A stretch of DNA of 64,000 bases from Nonomuraea sp. NBC_00507 (GTDB taxonomy: Bacteria; Actinomycetota; Actinomycetes; Streptosporangiales; Streptosporangiaceae). Below are positions 37,605 through 46,088 of the stretch, in pieces; position 1 is the stretch's first letter, and each line of letters begins with the position of its first letter. The position numbers and the translations under genes were made by a program. The stretch spans positions 11,036,001 to 11,100,000 of the forward strand of contig NZ_CP107853.1 in NCBI RefSeq assembly GCF_036013525.1, in the 5' to 3' direction. Under the pieces are notes generated by a model. That model saw only the letters and a list, made by a program, of their open reading frames with translations. It did not search any database and was not told the origin of the DNA.

Positions 37605-38635
37605 TGCCTTCCCAGCCCACCGGCACCACCGAGGCCGCCGACACCCCGGAGCACGCCGCACCGCCCCTGCCCGGCCCGACCGGGTCCGTCGCTGACGAGC
37701 GCCCCGGGCCCGTCCAGCACACGGAAACGCCTCAGAGCACGACGCCTGCGGGACATGGCGGGCAGCACGGGCACGTAGGGCCTGCTGGGCCCGGCGGGCA
37801 CGTAGGGCCTGCTGGGCCGGGTGGACGGGTGCGCGCCGATGGGGCGGCTCGGGCAGGGCGTGGGCGGCGACGGGCGATGCGGGCCAGTGCCGCCGTCGCG
37901 ACCGCGCCTGCGGCGGACGGACGAACAATGATCAGCCGGATGGCCTCGGATCCGCCGCTGACGCTGCGCCAGACCGGCCCGTACACCGTCCACCTCGTCT
38001 CGACGGCGGCCGGGCCGCTCGGCGGCGACCGGCTGGCGCTGGACGTGGACGTCGCCCCCCGTACCACTCTGGAGCTGGGCTCGGTGGCGAGCACGCTGGT
38101 CCTGCCCGGCGAGGGCGAGTCCGAGATGCTGATCACCGCACGGGTGGGCGCGGGCGCGACCCTCCGCTTCACCCCCGAGCCGACAGTGCTCGCCGCGGGC
38201 TGCGAGCACCGTCTGATCGTACGGCTGGCGCTGGAGCCGGACGCGAGCGTCCTGTGGCGCGAGGAGATCGTCTTCGGCCGGTACGGCGAGGAGCCCGGCC
38301 GCTGCCACGCCCGTTTCGACGCCACCTGCGGCGACCGCCCCCTGCTCCGGCAGGAGTTCACGGTCGGCGACCCGGCGCTCGACACCTCGCCGGCCGTCTT
38401 CGGCGGGGCCCGCTGCGTCGGCACCACGTTCCTCACGACGACGGCGAAGGAACCACTCGTGGCCGACGGGGTCGTGGTCCTGCCCTTGGCGGCGTCAGGG
38501 ACGCTGGTGTCGGCTCTGGCCGGAGATGCGGTGGAGCTGCGTTCGCGCCTGGAATGGGGGGAAAACGCGGCTTGCGTCGATGGTGATGACTCCGTTGCGT
38601 ACGATGGCCGGACGGGCGGCCCCGGCATACAGTGA
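37604..38635 (+). CDS. ureD: Urease accessory protein UreD (UreH) with N-terminal low-complexity extension
   Basis: UreD scaffolds the urease activation complex. The conserved part begins at about residue 92 (MRASAAV), with TGPYTVHLVSTAAGPLGGDRLALDV and the LVLPG and RFTPEPTVLAAGC-type segments that follow. Before it lies an extension of about 90 residues rich in P, G, T and H, containing two tandem GHVGPAGPG units. The ATG at 37604 overlaps the ureG stop (TAATG), which argues that the extension is translated. An in-frame ATG at 37877 would give a normal-sized UreD. No ureE is present. Confidence 0.85.
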   Translation: MPSQPTGTTEAADTPEHAAPPLPGPTGSVADERPGPVQHTETPQSTTPAGHGGQHGHVGPAGPGGHVGPAGPGGRVRADGAARAGRGRRRAMRASAAVATAPAADGRTMISRMASDPPLTLRQTGPYTVHLVSTAAGPLGGDRLALDVDVAPRTTLELGSVASTLVLPGEGESEMLITARVGAGATLRFTPEPTVLAAGCEHRLIVRLALEPDASVLWREEIVFGRYGEEPGRCHARFDATCGDRPLLRQEFTVGDPALDTSPAVFGGARCVGTTFLTTTAKEPLVADGVVVLPLAASGTLVSALAGDAVELRSRLEWGENAACVDGDDSVAYDGRTGGPGIQ

Positions 38636-38639
38636 TCGT

Positions 38640-39113
38640 GTGGCCGAAGACCTCAAGCCCGCGCCGCCCGGCACCCGTCGCGGCCATGCGCTGGCCGTGG
38701 CCGTCGCCGGAGCGCTCCTGGTGTTCTGCGCCGTCCTGCCGTGGGCGGGCCTGGAGGCGAAGATCGGCCTGATCGGCGGCGGGGTGACCGCCGACGTGCG
38801 CGGCATCGACGACGCGTTCGGCATCTACGCGCTGGTGGCGGGGCTGGTGGCGCTGGCGTGCGGCCTGGCCGGGCTACTCGCCCATCCGAGGCTCGCCGCC
38901 CTGGCGCTCGTCCCTGGTGCGGTGGCCGTGCTGGCGGTGGTGATGTTCGTGACCGAGGGGAGCGGCGTGCAGGACCGGATCTCCATCGACCTGGGCCTGC
39001 TGTCGGTCGCACCGGTGATCAGGTTCGGCTGGTTCGCGGCGCTGGCGTGCTCACTCGGGGTCGTGGTGCTCTCGGTCCTGGCGTTGTTCCGCCGCACGCG
39101 GGCCGACCACTGA
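38640..39113 (+). CDS. Small integral membrane protein (157 aa)
   Basis: Four hydrophobic helices are visible (about residues 15-37, 57-76, 82-104 and 131-150), separated by short loops with a soluble D/E-containing loop (VTEGSGVQDRISID). I chose the GTG at 38640, 4 nt after the ureD stop, because the hydrophilic start VAEDLKPAPPG precedes the first helix; upstream frame extensions overlap ureD. It is not a known urease component. Its position at the operon end suggests co-transcription, but the function is unknown. Confidence 0.55.
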   Translation: MAEDLKPAPPGTRRGHALAVAVAGALLVFCAVLPWAGLEAKIGLIGGGVTADVRGIDDAFGIYALVAGLVALACGLAGLLAHPRLAALALVPGAVAVLAVVMFVTEGSGVQDRISIDLGLLSVAPVIRFGWFAALACSLGVVVLSVLALFRRTRADH

Positions 39114-39186
39114 CCGCGCGGGCCGGTCGTAGAGCACGCCACAGGTCAGCCGCGCTGGCCGGCCGCTGCCCGCCGCCTGCCAACTG

Positions 39187-40104
39187 TCAGTCGTAGAAAC
39201 CCAGCCGCCGCAGCTGTTTGGGATCGCGCTGCCAGTCCTTGAGTACGCTGATCCGCAGGTCCAGATAGACGCGCGTGCCCAGCAGCGCCTCGATCTGGGT
39301 GCGGGCCTTGGTGCCCACCTCCCGCAGCCGCTCCCCCTTGTGCCCGATGATGATCGCCTTCTGCGACGGCCGCTCCACGAACAGGTGCGCGTAGATGTCC
39401 AGCAGGTCGTCACGCCCCTCGCGGGGCAACATCTCGTCGACGACCACGGCGATGGAGTGCGGCAGCTCGTCGCGCACGCCCTCCAGCGCCGCCTCCCTGA
39501 TCAGCTCCCCGACCAGCACCTGCTCCGGCTCATCGGTGAGCTGCCCGCCCTCGTAGAGCGGCGGCGACTCCGGCAGGTGCTCGATCAGCACGTCGGCCAC
39601 CACGTCGAGCTGGTCGCCCGCCTGCGCCGACACCGGCACGATCGCCGCGAACTCCGCCACCTGCGACACCGCCAGCAACTGCTCGGCGATCTGCTGCTTG
39701 GAGGCCAGGTCGCACTTGGTCACCACGGCCACGACGGGCGTCTTCTTCACCGCGGACAGCTTGTCGGCGATGAACCGGTCGCCCTTGCCGATCGGCTCGT
39801 TGGCCGGCACGCAGAAGCCGATCACATCCACCTCGGTGAGCGTCGACAACACCAGGCTGTCGAGCCGCTCGCCGAGCAGCGTGCGCGGCCGGTGCAGGCC
39901 CGGGGTGTCCACGATGACGAGCTGGGCGTCGGGGCGGTGCACGATGCCCCTGATGGCCCGCCTGGTGGTCTGCGGCTTGGACGAGGTGATCGCGACCTTG
40001 GTCCCGACCAGGGCGTTCATCAGCGTGGACTTGCCAACATTCGGCCTCCCCACGAAGCAGGCGAATCCGGCGCGATGGCTGTCTGGCGAAGTCACACTCT
40101 GCAT
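39187..40104 (-). CDS. era: GTPase Era
   Basis: Era binds the 3' end of 16S rRNA and assists 30S maturation. The G domain has G1 GRPNVGKSTLMN, G3 DTPGLHRPR, G4 TKCD and switch I near SSKPQTTRR. The C-terminal KH domain carries IIGHKGERLREVGTKARTQIEALLGTRVYLDL, which is highly diagnostic. The length of 305 aa fits. It stands downstream of the NUDIX gene by 9 nt and belongs to the conserved corC-cdd-era neighbourhood. Confidence 0.96.
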   Translation of the reverse strand: MQSVTSPDSHRAGFACFVGRPNVGKSTLMNALVGTKVAITSSKPQTTRRAIRGIVHRPDAQLVIVDTPGLHRPRTLLGERLDSLVLSTLTEVDVIGFCVPANEPIGKGDRFIADKLSAVKKTPVVAVVTKCDLASKQQIAEQLLAVSQVAEFAAIVPVSAQAGDQLDVVADVLIEHLPESPPLYEGGQLTDEPEQVLVGELIREAALEGVRDELPHSIAVVVDEMLPREGRDDLLDIYAHLFVERPSQKAIIIGHKGERLREVGTKARTQIEALLGTRVYLDLRISVLKDWQRDPKQLRRLGFYD

Positions 40105-40113
40105 TGTGTCCCA

Positions 40114-40590
40114 TCAACGAGCGTGTTCACGCCACCAGGTGAACGCCTCGGGCGCCACGAGCGGCGTCCACGGGGTCGTGCGCAGCTCGGCGAGCTCCCC
40201 CTCGGTCACCCATCGGTAAGCGTTGATCTCGACTCCGTCGGGCTCGGGCACACCCGAGACGAGCGCGCAGCCGTAGACGGCGATGACGTAGCCGCACTGG
40301 TGGCCGTTCGGATATTGCGTGCGGAACTCGGGGCCGCCGTAGACGCCGATCAGCCCGCGCACCGCGATCTCGATGCCGAGCTCCTCCTTGAGCTCCCTGA
40401 CCACGGCGTCCTGCGGGCGCTCGTCGGGGTCGATGCCGCCGCCCGGCGCCGCCCAGAGCCCGACATCGCCGTGGCGGGCCACCAGCAGCCGGCCCGCGTC
40501 GTCGAACACGTAACCGGCCGCCGACGGCAGCATGAGCAAATCGGAGCCGACCTTCTCCCGCAACCTCGCCAGAAACGGCGACATCGGCAT
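40114..40590 (-). CDS. NUDIX hydrolase
   Basis: The NUDIX box G-x5-E-x7-REUxEExGU is intact as GGGIDPDERPQDAVVRELKEELGI, where the glutamates bind Mg2+ for pyrophosphate hydrolysis. The 158-residue length is typical. The substrate cannot be read. It lies between a Cdd-like gene and era with spacing of 1-9 nt, hence probably co-transcribed. Confidence 0.85.
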   Translation of the reverse strand: MPMSPFLARLREKVGSDLLMLPSAAGYVFDDAGRLLVARHGDVGLWAAPGGGIDPDERPQDAVVRELKEELGIEIAVRGLIGVYGGPEFRTQYPNGHQCGYVIAVYGCALVSGVPEPDGVEINAYRWVTEGELAELRTTPWTPLVAPEAFTWWREHAR

Positions 40591-40591
40591 G

Positions 40592-40915
40592 TCAGCCCCG
40601 CAGGGTGCCGTCGGGACCGGCCACGAGCAGCGACTTGACGCCCAGCTCCGCGGCCACGGCCGCGTCGTCGGGGCCCGGCTCGCCGTCGGTCACGAGCGCG
40701 ACCGCCTCCAGGGAACGCGCGCCGCTGGAGATCGCCATGGCCACCGCAACCTGCACCGCCGACAAGGTGAGCGAGGCAAGGGCCACGTTGGTCGCCGAGT
40801 AGGTGCGCCCGGTCTCGTCGCGTACGGCGGCCCCTTCGGGGGTGCCGTTACGCGCCCTGGCCGCCCGCGCCAACGTGATGATCTTGCTGTCTTCAGGATC
40901 GAGAGTCACGCGCAC
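40592..40915 (-). CDS. Cytidine deaminase-like protein lacking the zinc motif (107 aa)
   Basis: The fold elements of cytidine deaminases are present, such as AARARNGTPEGAAVRDETGRTYSATNVALASLTLSAVQVAVA. The zinc-binding H/C-A-E and P-C-x-x-C sequences are absent, so it cannot work as a normal deaminase. Proteins of this shortened type are found next to era and corC in actinobacteria and are often annotated cytidine deaminase. The stop is 1 nt from the NUDIX start. A regulatory or nucleotide-binding role is inferred; I would not name it cdd. Confidence 0.75.
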   Translation of the reverse strand: MRVTLDPEDSKIITLARAARARNGTPEGAAVRDETGRTYSATNVALASLTLSAVQVAVAMAISSGARSLEAVALVTDGEPGPDDAAVAAELGVKSLLVAGPDGTLRG

Positions 40916-40919
40916 TAGG

Positions 40920-41552
40920 TTATGCGCCGGCCATGGCCAACGCAGCGGCGACCACCTTGCGGGTGCGGGTGCTGTCCACGTCGTTCATGCCGGTGTGGAC
41001 CACCGACACGAGCGTGTCGCCCACCCGGGAGAACACGACGTCGAGCACGTACGGATAGCCGTGCAACCGGCCCTGCAGCCGCGCCCCCACGGCCTCGTCA
41101 CCGGCGTCCTCGACCGGCAGCTCGCTCAGCCGCAGGTCGGTGCCGGAGGAGGTGCGTACCGCCCGGCACGACTCCCGTGCTCTGGCCAGCGCGTCGAGGT
41201 GCGCCTCGGCCTCTTCGCCCGCGTACCTCGCCAGGCCGACCGCGGCCTGCTCGCCCAAGCCGTCGCCCTGGTAGCTCACCGCCGCCTGGGCGGTCAGCGC
41301 GTGCGCGGGCGCACGGCCGCCGGCCGGCTCCAGCAGCGCCCGGCAGTTCCGGTCCGCGGGGCCGAACGGCATCCGCCACGCCTGCTCAGGACGAACCGTG
41401 AAGCCCTCGGGCAGCCGCGGCTCCTTGCGGAGCGCCTCGTGCAGCTGGGCCATGGCGCTCGGGTCGATGAAGCTCTCCGCGCCCTCGCCGCCGCATCCCG
41501 CCAGGGTGCAAGCGAGCAGGGCGCAACCGATGATCCCCTGTCTTCGTCTCAT
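40920..41552 (-). CDS. Putative lipoprotein (210 aa)
   Basis: The N-terminus MRRRQGIIGCALLACTLAGCGGEG gives a signal peptide with lipobox (LAGC, Cys20). The mature part is a small alpha/beta domain with two further cysteines (NCRALLEP and SCRAVR) that may pair. The ATG 41552 is preceded by AGGGGGGATC; a longer frame from 41660 would begin inside the upstream inverted repeat and is unlikely. It ends 4 nt before the Cdd-like start, so it is probably co-transcribed with it. No named family recognised. Confidence 0.65.
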   Translation of the reverse strand: MRRRQGIIGCALLACTLAGCGGEGAESFIDPSAMAQLHEALRKEPRLPEGFTVRPEQAWRMPFGPADRNCRALLEPAGGRAPAHALTAQAAVSYQGDGLGEQAAVGLARYAGEEAEAHLDALARARESCRAVRTSSGTDLRLSELPVEDAGDEAVGARLQGRLHGYPYVLDVVFSRVGDTLVSVVHTGMNDVDSTRTRKVVAAALAMAGA

Positions 41553-41623
41553 GATCCCCCCTGGCGCGAACCCTGCCCGACCAACTAATGCGGCAATCCA
41601 TCGAAGGTCCCAGCAACACGCAA

Positions 41624-41665
41624 AAAGGGTGTTCTCATCCGGTTTTCTGGATGAGAACACCCTTT
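41624..41665. terminator. Perfect 17-bp inverted repeat upstream of the lipoprotein gene
   Basis: aaagggtgttctcatcc (41624-41640) and its exact complement at 41649-41665 flank an 8-nt loop. It is far stronger than the other hairpins here. It lies 70 nt before the lipoprotein start, so it cannot terminate that gene. It could end the corC-ybeY-phoH transcript (about 390 nt beyond the corC stop) or be a regulatory 5' element. Confidence 0.7.
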
Positions 41666-42054
41666 ACGCCGATCAGCGTCTCAGCCGGCTACCCGACCGG
41701 GACGCTGTCGTCCCCCTGGATCCATCCTCTCGCCGCGAACCCCACCCGGCGATCGGATGCTTCCCCTCTGACACCCACCGCACTGGATGTCGTGATTAGA
41801 GAGTGCCGGAGGTCGCTTGCAGAAGACTTGTAGAACGCTTGCGGTATCCGTCCGCATTTGTCCCCCAGCCGCCCCCGCTCAGATCAGCCCACGTCACCAC
41901 CTGTCCGCCGCTGCCCGGCACGTACCCGGCCATCGTGCCCTCCCAAGGGACGAGGAGGTCTCGGCGATGGACATTCGGAACCGGCACAACCGGCACCGCA
42001 GTCGCCGCCCAACAGGACCGGGCGGGACCGGGCGGGGCCGAGCGGAACGAAGGG
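41666..42054. other. Intergenic region between the hairpin and corC
   Basis: About 390 nt with no confident gene. A leftward 45-codon frame (41796-41933, ATG at 41933, start after GGGAGGGCACG) has a plausible ribosome-binding site but no recognisable homology. A rightward short frame from about 41967 follows GAGGAGG and is Arg-rich. Either could be a small peptide. Codon evidence is insufficient, so neither is called as a gene. Confidence 0.35.
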
Positions 42055-43350
42055 CTAGTCGCGTTCGGCCGTGGCGGGGACGGCCTCGTCCTCCGGCGGC
42101 GTAACACGGTGAACCACGACGGTGCTGATGCGGTTGCGACGACCCGCCAAGGTCTCCGCGGTCAGCGACAGGCCGGCCACCTCCGCGTGGGACCCGGCGA
42201 TCGGCACCCGGCCGAGGGCGTGGGCCAGCAACCCGCCCACGGTCTCCACATCGTCCACGTCGATCTCGACCTCAAACAGCTCGCCCAGCTCGTCGACCGG
42301 CATCCTGGCCGTCACCCGCAGGCCACCGCCGGGCACCCGCTCGACGCGCGGCGCCTCCTGGTCGTACTCGTCGGTGATCTCGCCGACGATCTCCTCCAGC
42401 ACGTCCTCGATCGTGACCAGGCCGGCGGTGCCGCCGTATTCGTCGATGACGATGGCGATGTGGATCTGCCTGGCCTGCATCTCCCGCATGAGCTGGTCGA
42501 TGGGCTTGCTCTCGGGCACGTATGCAGCCGAGCGCATGATCGACTCCACCGGCTCCTTGCCGCCGCCCTCCCCCGCCTCGTGGATCTTGCGGGCGATGTC
42601 CTTGAGGTAGGCGATGCCCACGACATCGTCCTCGTTCTCACCCACGACGGGAACGCGGGAGAAACCACTGCGCAGCGCCAGCGACAGAGCCTGGCTGATC
42701 GACTTGCCGCGCTCGATGTAGACCATGTCGGTGCGGGGCACCATGACCTCACGCACCAGCGTGTCACCCAGCTCGAAGACCGAGTGGATCATCTCGCGCT
42801 CGTCGGGCTCGATCACCCGGCGCTCCTCCGCCAGGTCCACCAGGTCACGCAGCTCGGCCTCGGAGGTGAACGGGCCGTCGCGGAACCCCTTGCCGGGCGT
42901 CAACGCGTTGCCCAGCAGGATCAGCAGCTTGGGAAGGGGGCCGAAGATGCGCGTCAGGCCGTACACGATGGGCGCGCTGGCCAGCGCGACCGGCTCGGCG
43001 TGCTGGCGGCCCAGCGTACGGGGCATGACCCCGACCACCACGTAGCTGACCACGATCATCACGGCCGCGGCCCACACGTAGGCCCAGCCCTGGTCATGCA
43101 TGACGTCGATGAACAGCAACGTCGCGATGACCGTGGCGATCAGCTCGCAGCTCAGCCGCAGCAGCAGGAGCAGGTTGAGGTAACGCGGCGGGTCGGTCTC
43201 GATGGCCTGCAGCCGCACCGCGCCCCGCTTACCGTCCCGCACGAACTCCTCGGCGCGCACCCTGGAGATGCGCGTCAGTGCCGTTTCCGCACTGGCGATC
43301 AGGCCACCGATGATCACCAGGCCGATGGCTAGCAGCAACCAGCCGTTCAC
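42055..43350 (-). CDS. CorC/HlyC-family CBS-domain membrane protein
   Basis: An N-terminal DUF21 domain with about four helices ([50 protein letters not shown]) is followed by a pair of CBS domains ([48 protein letters not shown]). The C-terminal CorC_HlyC domain ([20 protein letters not shown]) completes the set. The family is implicated in Mg2+/Co2+ efflux or, as TlyC/YhdP relatives, in membrane ion homeostasis. The start GTG at 43350 overlaps the ybeY stop, giving 431 aa. This phoH-ybeY-corC order is widely conserved. Confidence 0.88.
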   Translation of the reverse strand: MNGWLLLAIGLVIIGGLIASAETALTRISRVRAEEFVRDGKRGAVRLQAIETDPPRYLNLLLLLRLSCELIATVIATLLFIDVMHDQGWAYVWAAAVMIVVSYVVVGVMPRTLGRQHAEPVALASAPIVYGLTRIFGPLPKLLILLGNALTPGKGFRDGPFTSEAELRDLVDLAEERRVIEPDEREMIHSVFELGDTLVREVMVPRTDMVYIERGKSISQALSLALRSGFSRVPVVGENEDDVVGIAYLKDIARKIHEAGEGGGKEPVESIMRSAAYVPESKPIDQLMREMQARQIHIAIVIDEYGGTAGLVTIEDVLEEIVGEITDEYDQEAPRVERVPGGGLRVTARMPVDELGELFEVEIDVDDVETVGGLLAHALGRVPIAGSHAEVAGLSLTAETLAGRRNRISTVVVHRVTPPEDEAVPATAERD

Positions 43351-43823
43351 CGCGGGTCGCGCACCTCCTGCCACGACTCCAGGAGCTGGGCCTGGAGCCC
43401 GAACATCTCCTTGTGCTCCTCCGGCTCCGCGTGGTCGTAACCGAGCAGGTGCAGGATGCCGTGCGTGCACAGCAACTCAAGCTCGTCGGCCGTGCTGTGC
43501 CCGGCCTCCTTCGCCTGCCTGGCGGCCACCTGCGGGCAGAGCACGACGTCCCCCAAAAGCGCGGGGTCCGCCGGGCCGTCCGAGTCGCCGCGCGCGCCGC
43601 CGCCGGGGCGCAGCTCGTCCATCGGGAAGGCCAGCACGTCGGTCGGGCCGGGCTCGCCCATCCACTTCTCGTGCAGCTCGGTCATGGCGCCCTCGTCGAC
43701 CACCACGATGGACAGCTCGGCGAGCGGGTTGATGCCCATCTCGCCGAGCACATGAGCGGCCAGCGCCACGAGGCCCTCCTCGTCGACCCCGACGCCGGAC
43801 TCGTTGTTGATCTCGATGCTCAC
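43347..43823 (-). CDS. ybeY: Endoribonuclease YbeY (rRNA maturation)
   Basis: A zinc-dependent RNase that processes the 16S rRNA 3' end. The H-x3-H-x5-H metal motif is intact in [11 protein letters not shown]. The preceding [11 protein letters not shown] and [18 protein letters not shown] segments are family-typical. A short glycine-rich insert ([10 protein letters not shown]) lies between them. The ATG overlaps the phoH stop by 4 nt. The length of 158 aa is normal. Confidence 0.95.
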   Translation of the reverse strand: MSIEINNESGVGVDEEGLVALAAHVLGEMGINPLAELSIVVVDEGAMTELHEKWMGEPGPTDVLAFPMDELRPGGGARGDSDGPADPALLGDVVLCPQVAARQAKEAGHSTADELELLCTHGILHLLGYDHAEPEEHKEMFGLQAQLLESWQEVRDPR

Positions 43824-44860
43824 GGTCGCCGCTTCCCCCGATGCTGGATCTGCTTCGGCTCCTGAGCGGCCACCGTGGCGTCGTAGCGCCCGTAGGCGTC
43901 CACGATCTCGCTCACCAGCTTGTGACGGACCACATCGGCGCTGGTCAGCCGGGAGAAGTGGATGTCGTTGATGCCGTCCAGGATCTCCTGGACCACCCGC
44001 AGCCCGCTCACCGTGCCCGAAGGCAGGTCCACCTGCGTCACGTCACCCGTGACCACGATCTTGGAGTTGAAGCCCAGCCGGGTGAGGAACATCTTCATCT
44101 GCTCGGCCGAGGAGTTCTGCGCCTCGTCCAGGATGATAAATGCGTCATTAAGCGTGCGTCCGCGCATATATGCGAGCGGCGCAACCTCGATCGTGCCGTT
44201 GGCCATCAGCTTGGGGATCGAGTCGGGGTCGAGCATGTCGTGCAGGGCGTCGTAGAGCGGCCGCAGGTAGGGATCGATCTTCTCGTAGAGCGTGCCGGGC
44301 AGGAATCCCAGCCGCTCCCCCGCCTCGACGGCGGGGCGGGTGAGGATGATCCGGTTGACCCGCTTCTCCTGCAGCGCCCGCACGGCCTTGGCCATGGCGA
44401 GATAGGTCTTGCCGGTGCCGGCCGGGCCGATGCCGAAGACGACCGTGTGCTTGTCGATGGCGTCGACGTAGCGCTTCTGATTGACGGTCTTCGGCCTGAT
44501 CGTGCGCCCGCGCGAGGACAGGATGTCGAGGGAGAGCACTTCGGCGGGGCGGTCGGAGGTCATGCGGAGCATGGCGATGCTGCGCTCGACCGCGTCGGGG
44601 GTGAGCTCGCCGCCGCTGCGCAGCACCTCGACGAGCTCCTCGAAGAGCCGCACTACGGTGCCGCTCTCGTCGGGGCTGCCGGTGACGGTGATCTCGTTGC
44701 CCCGTACGTGGATGTCGGCCCTGAAAGCACCCTCGATGACGCGTAGCAGCTCATCACGGGAGCCGAGGAGGCTGACCATCGGGTATTCGTCCGGAATCAG
44801 CACCTTGGCTTGTGTGCGCGAGGGAGGTGCCGTGCGTCGGGATTCGTGTAGTTCGGACAT
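43820..44860 (-). CDS. phoH: PhoH-like ATPase
   Basis: A P-loop ATPase (YbeZ type) that partners YbeY in RNA processing. Walker A is [16 protein letters not shown], and Walker B is [24 protein letters not shown], with the conserved [12 protein letters not shown] following. An N-terminal KH-like segment ([24 protein letters not shown]) precedes it. The ATG at 44860 yields 346 aa, fitting the family; the ribosome-binding site is unclear, with GGGAGG about 20 nt upstream. Confidence 0.93.
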   Translation of the reverse strand: MSELHESRRTAPPSRTQAKVLIPDEYPMVSLLGSRDELLRVIEGAFRADIHVRGNEITVTGSPDESGTVVRLFEELVEVLRSGGELTPDAVERSIAMLRMTSDRPAEVLSLDILSSRGRTIRPKTVNQKRYVDAIDKHTVVFGIGPAGTGKTYLAMAKAVRALQEKRVNRIILTRPAVEAGERLGFLPGTLYEKIDPYLRPLYDALHDMLDPDSIPKLMANGTIEVAPLAYMRGRTLNDAFIILDEAQNSSAEQMKMFLTRLGFNSKIVVTGDVTQVDLPSGTVSGLRVVQEILDGINDIHFSRLTSADVVRHKLVSEIVDAYGRYDATVAAQEPKQIQHRGKRRP

Positions 44861-44951
44861 GGGCAGGCCAGTGGCCTGATGCCTCCCGGTCTCTTTCGGT
44901 GTGCTTCTCCGCCCATCGTATCCGGGGCCCGGCGGATTGCTCTCCTCAATA

Positions 44952-45296
44952 TCACCCTGGAGGCCAGGTGAGGTCGCGCCCGCCCAGGACGTGGGCGTGC
45001 ACGTGGAAAACGGTCTGGCCGGCGCCCGGGCCGGTGTTGAAGACGACCCGGTATCCGGTGTCGGCCACACCTTCCTGCACGGCCACCGCGTGGGCGGTCT
45101 TCAGTACGTCGTCGGCCAGCCCGTCGTCCGCGTCGGCCAGCACCGCCGCGTTGGCGTGGTGTCCCTTCGGGATCACCAGCACGTGCGTGGGAGCCTGCGG
45201 ATTGACGTCGCGGAACGCCAGAGTCCTGCCGCTTTCATAGACGATCTCGGCCGGGATCTCCTTGGCGACGATTTTGCAGAAGAGACACTCGTTCAC
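44952..45296 (-). CDS. HIT family nucleotide hydrolase/transferase
   Basis: The histidine triad is present as HVHAHVLGG, and the N-terminal CLFCKIVAKEIPAEIVYES is typical of Hint-type proteins. These usually hydrolyse nucleoside phosphoramidates. At 114 aa it is full length. It lies upstream of phoH by about 90 nt and diverges from the sigma factor gene (168-nt gap). Confidence 0.92.
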   Translation of the reverse strand: MNECLFCKIVAKEIPAEIVYESGRTLAFRDVNPQAPTHVLVIPKGHHANAAVLADADDGLADDVLKTAHAVAVQEGVADTGYRVVFNTGPGAGQTVFHVHAHVLGGRDLTWPPG

Positions 45297-45464
45297 AGCA
45301 GCACCCTATCGAGACCCCTCCCGTTAGCGAGTCCGTTGCGAATCGGTAATCGTCAGTGTCGTGCGTGAGAAGATCCGCGCGGTTAGGGTGTGTGTGCGAC
45401 ACTTCAGAACAAAAGACGATTCAGGGTCGGGCGAGCGCCACCTGGCGAGGACACGACTGGCGTA

Positions 45465-46088
45465 ATGCACCCTAAGGAACCGGGGAAACCTCAAGAACCG
45501 GAAGAGCGTAAACCCTCTGGGAAGGCCGCGCGTCCCACTGATGTGACCACCGAAACCCTTCTGGCCGACAGGTCGATGGGGGCGGTGCCAGTCGGGTGGG
45601 ATGCCGACATGGCCGTTACCGCGCTGTACAGTGCGCATTTTCGGTCATTGGTGCGTCTGGCTGTGTTGCTCGTGCGCGACATAGCTACCGCTGAGGAGGT
45701 CGTGCAGGATGCGTTCGTCGCCATCCATGGCGCCTGGCGTAGGCTGCGTGACCCCGACAAAGCACTTGCCTACCTCCGTCAATCCGTCGTCAACCGGTCC
45801 CGGTCCGTGCTGCGCCACCGCGCGGTCGTCGAGAAGTACGCTCCCAAGGGCTTGCCGGACGCCCCGAGCGCCGAGAACGGCGCGATCGGCGAGCTGGAAC
45901 GCTCCGCCGTCATCGAGGCGTTACGTGCCCTGCCGACCCGACAGAGAGAAGCACTGGTCCTGCGGTATTACGGTGATCTGTCCGAAGCTGAGATAGCCCA
46001 CGCCATGGGCATCAGCAAGGGCGCGGTCAAGAGCCACACCGCACGTGGCATGGCCGCTTTGCGATCCGTCCTGGAGAAAATGTCATGA
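45465..46088 (+). CDS. ECF RNA polymerase sigma factor (SigE family)
   Basis: Region 2 (ALYSAHFRSLVRLAVLLVRDIATAEEVVQDAFVAIHGAW) and region 4 (LPTRQREALVLRYYGDLSEAEIAHAMGISKGAVKSHTARGMAALR) are intact, and the spacing is typical of the actinobacterial SigE subfamily. I use the ATG at 45465 (207 aa). The preceding frame from GTG 45390 would extend the tail, and a later start is also possible, so the N-terminus is uncertain. Its stop overlaps the next gene (ATGA), which is probably its anti-sigma or a co-regulated partner. It interrupts the usual phoH-HIT-rsmE neighbourhood. Confidence 0.9.
   Translation: MHPKEPGKPQEPEERKPSGKAARPTDVTTETLLADRSMGAVPVGWDADMAVTALYSAHFRSLVRLAVLLVRDIATAEEVVQDAFVAIHGAWRRLRDPDKALAYLRQSVVNRSRSVLRHRAVVEKYAPKGLPDAPSAENGAIGELERSAVIEALRALPTRQREALVLRYYGDLSEAEIAHAMGISKGAVKSHTARGMAALRSVLEKMS

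Noticed and set aside
40592..40915. Naming this gene cdd (cytidine deaminase)
   Set aside because: The zinc ligands and catalytic Glu motif are missing, so the enzymatic name is not supported.
41796..41933. 45-codon leftward small protein gene
   Set aside because: A plausible ribosome-binding site exists, but there is no homology or codon evidence; recorded only within the intergenic entry.
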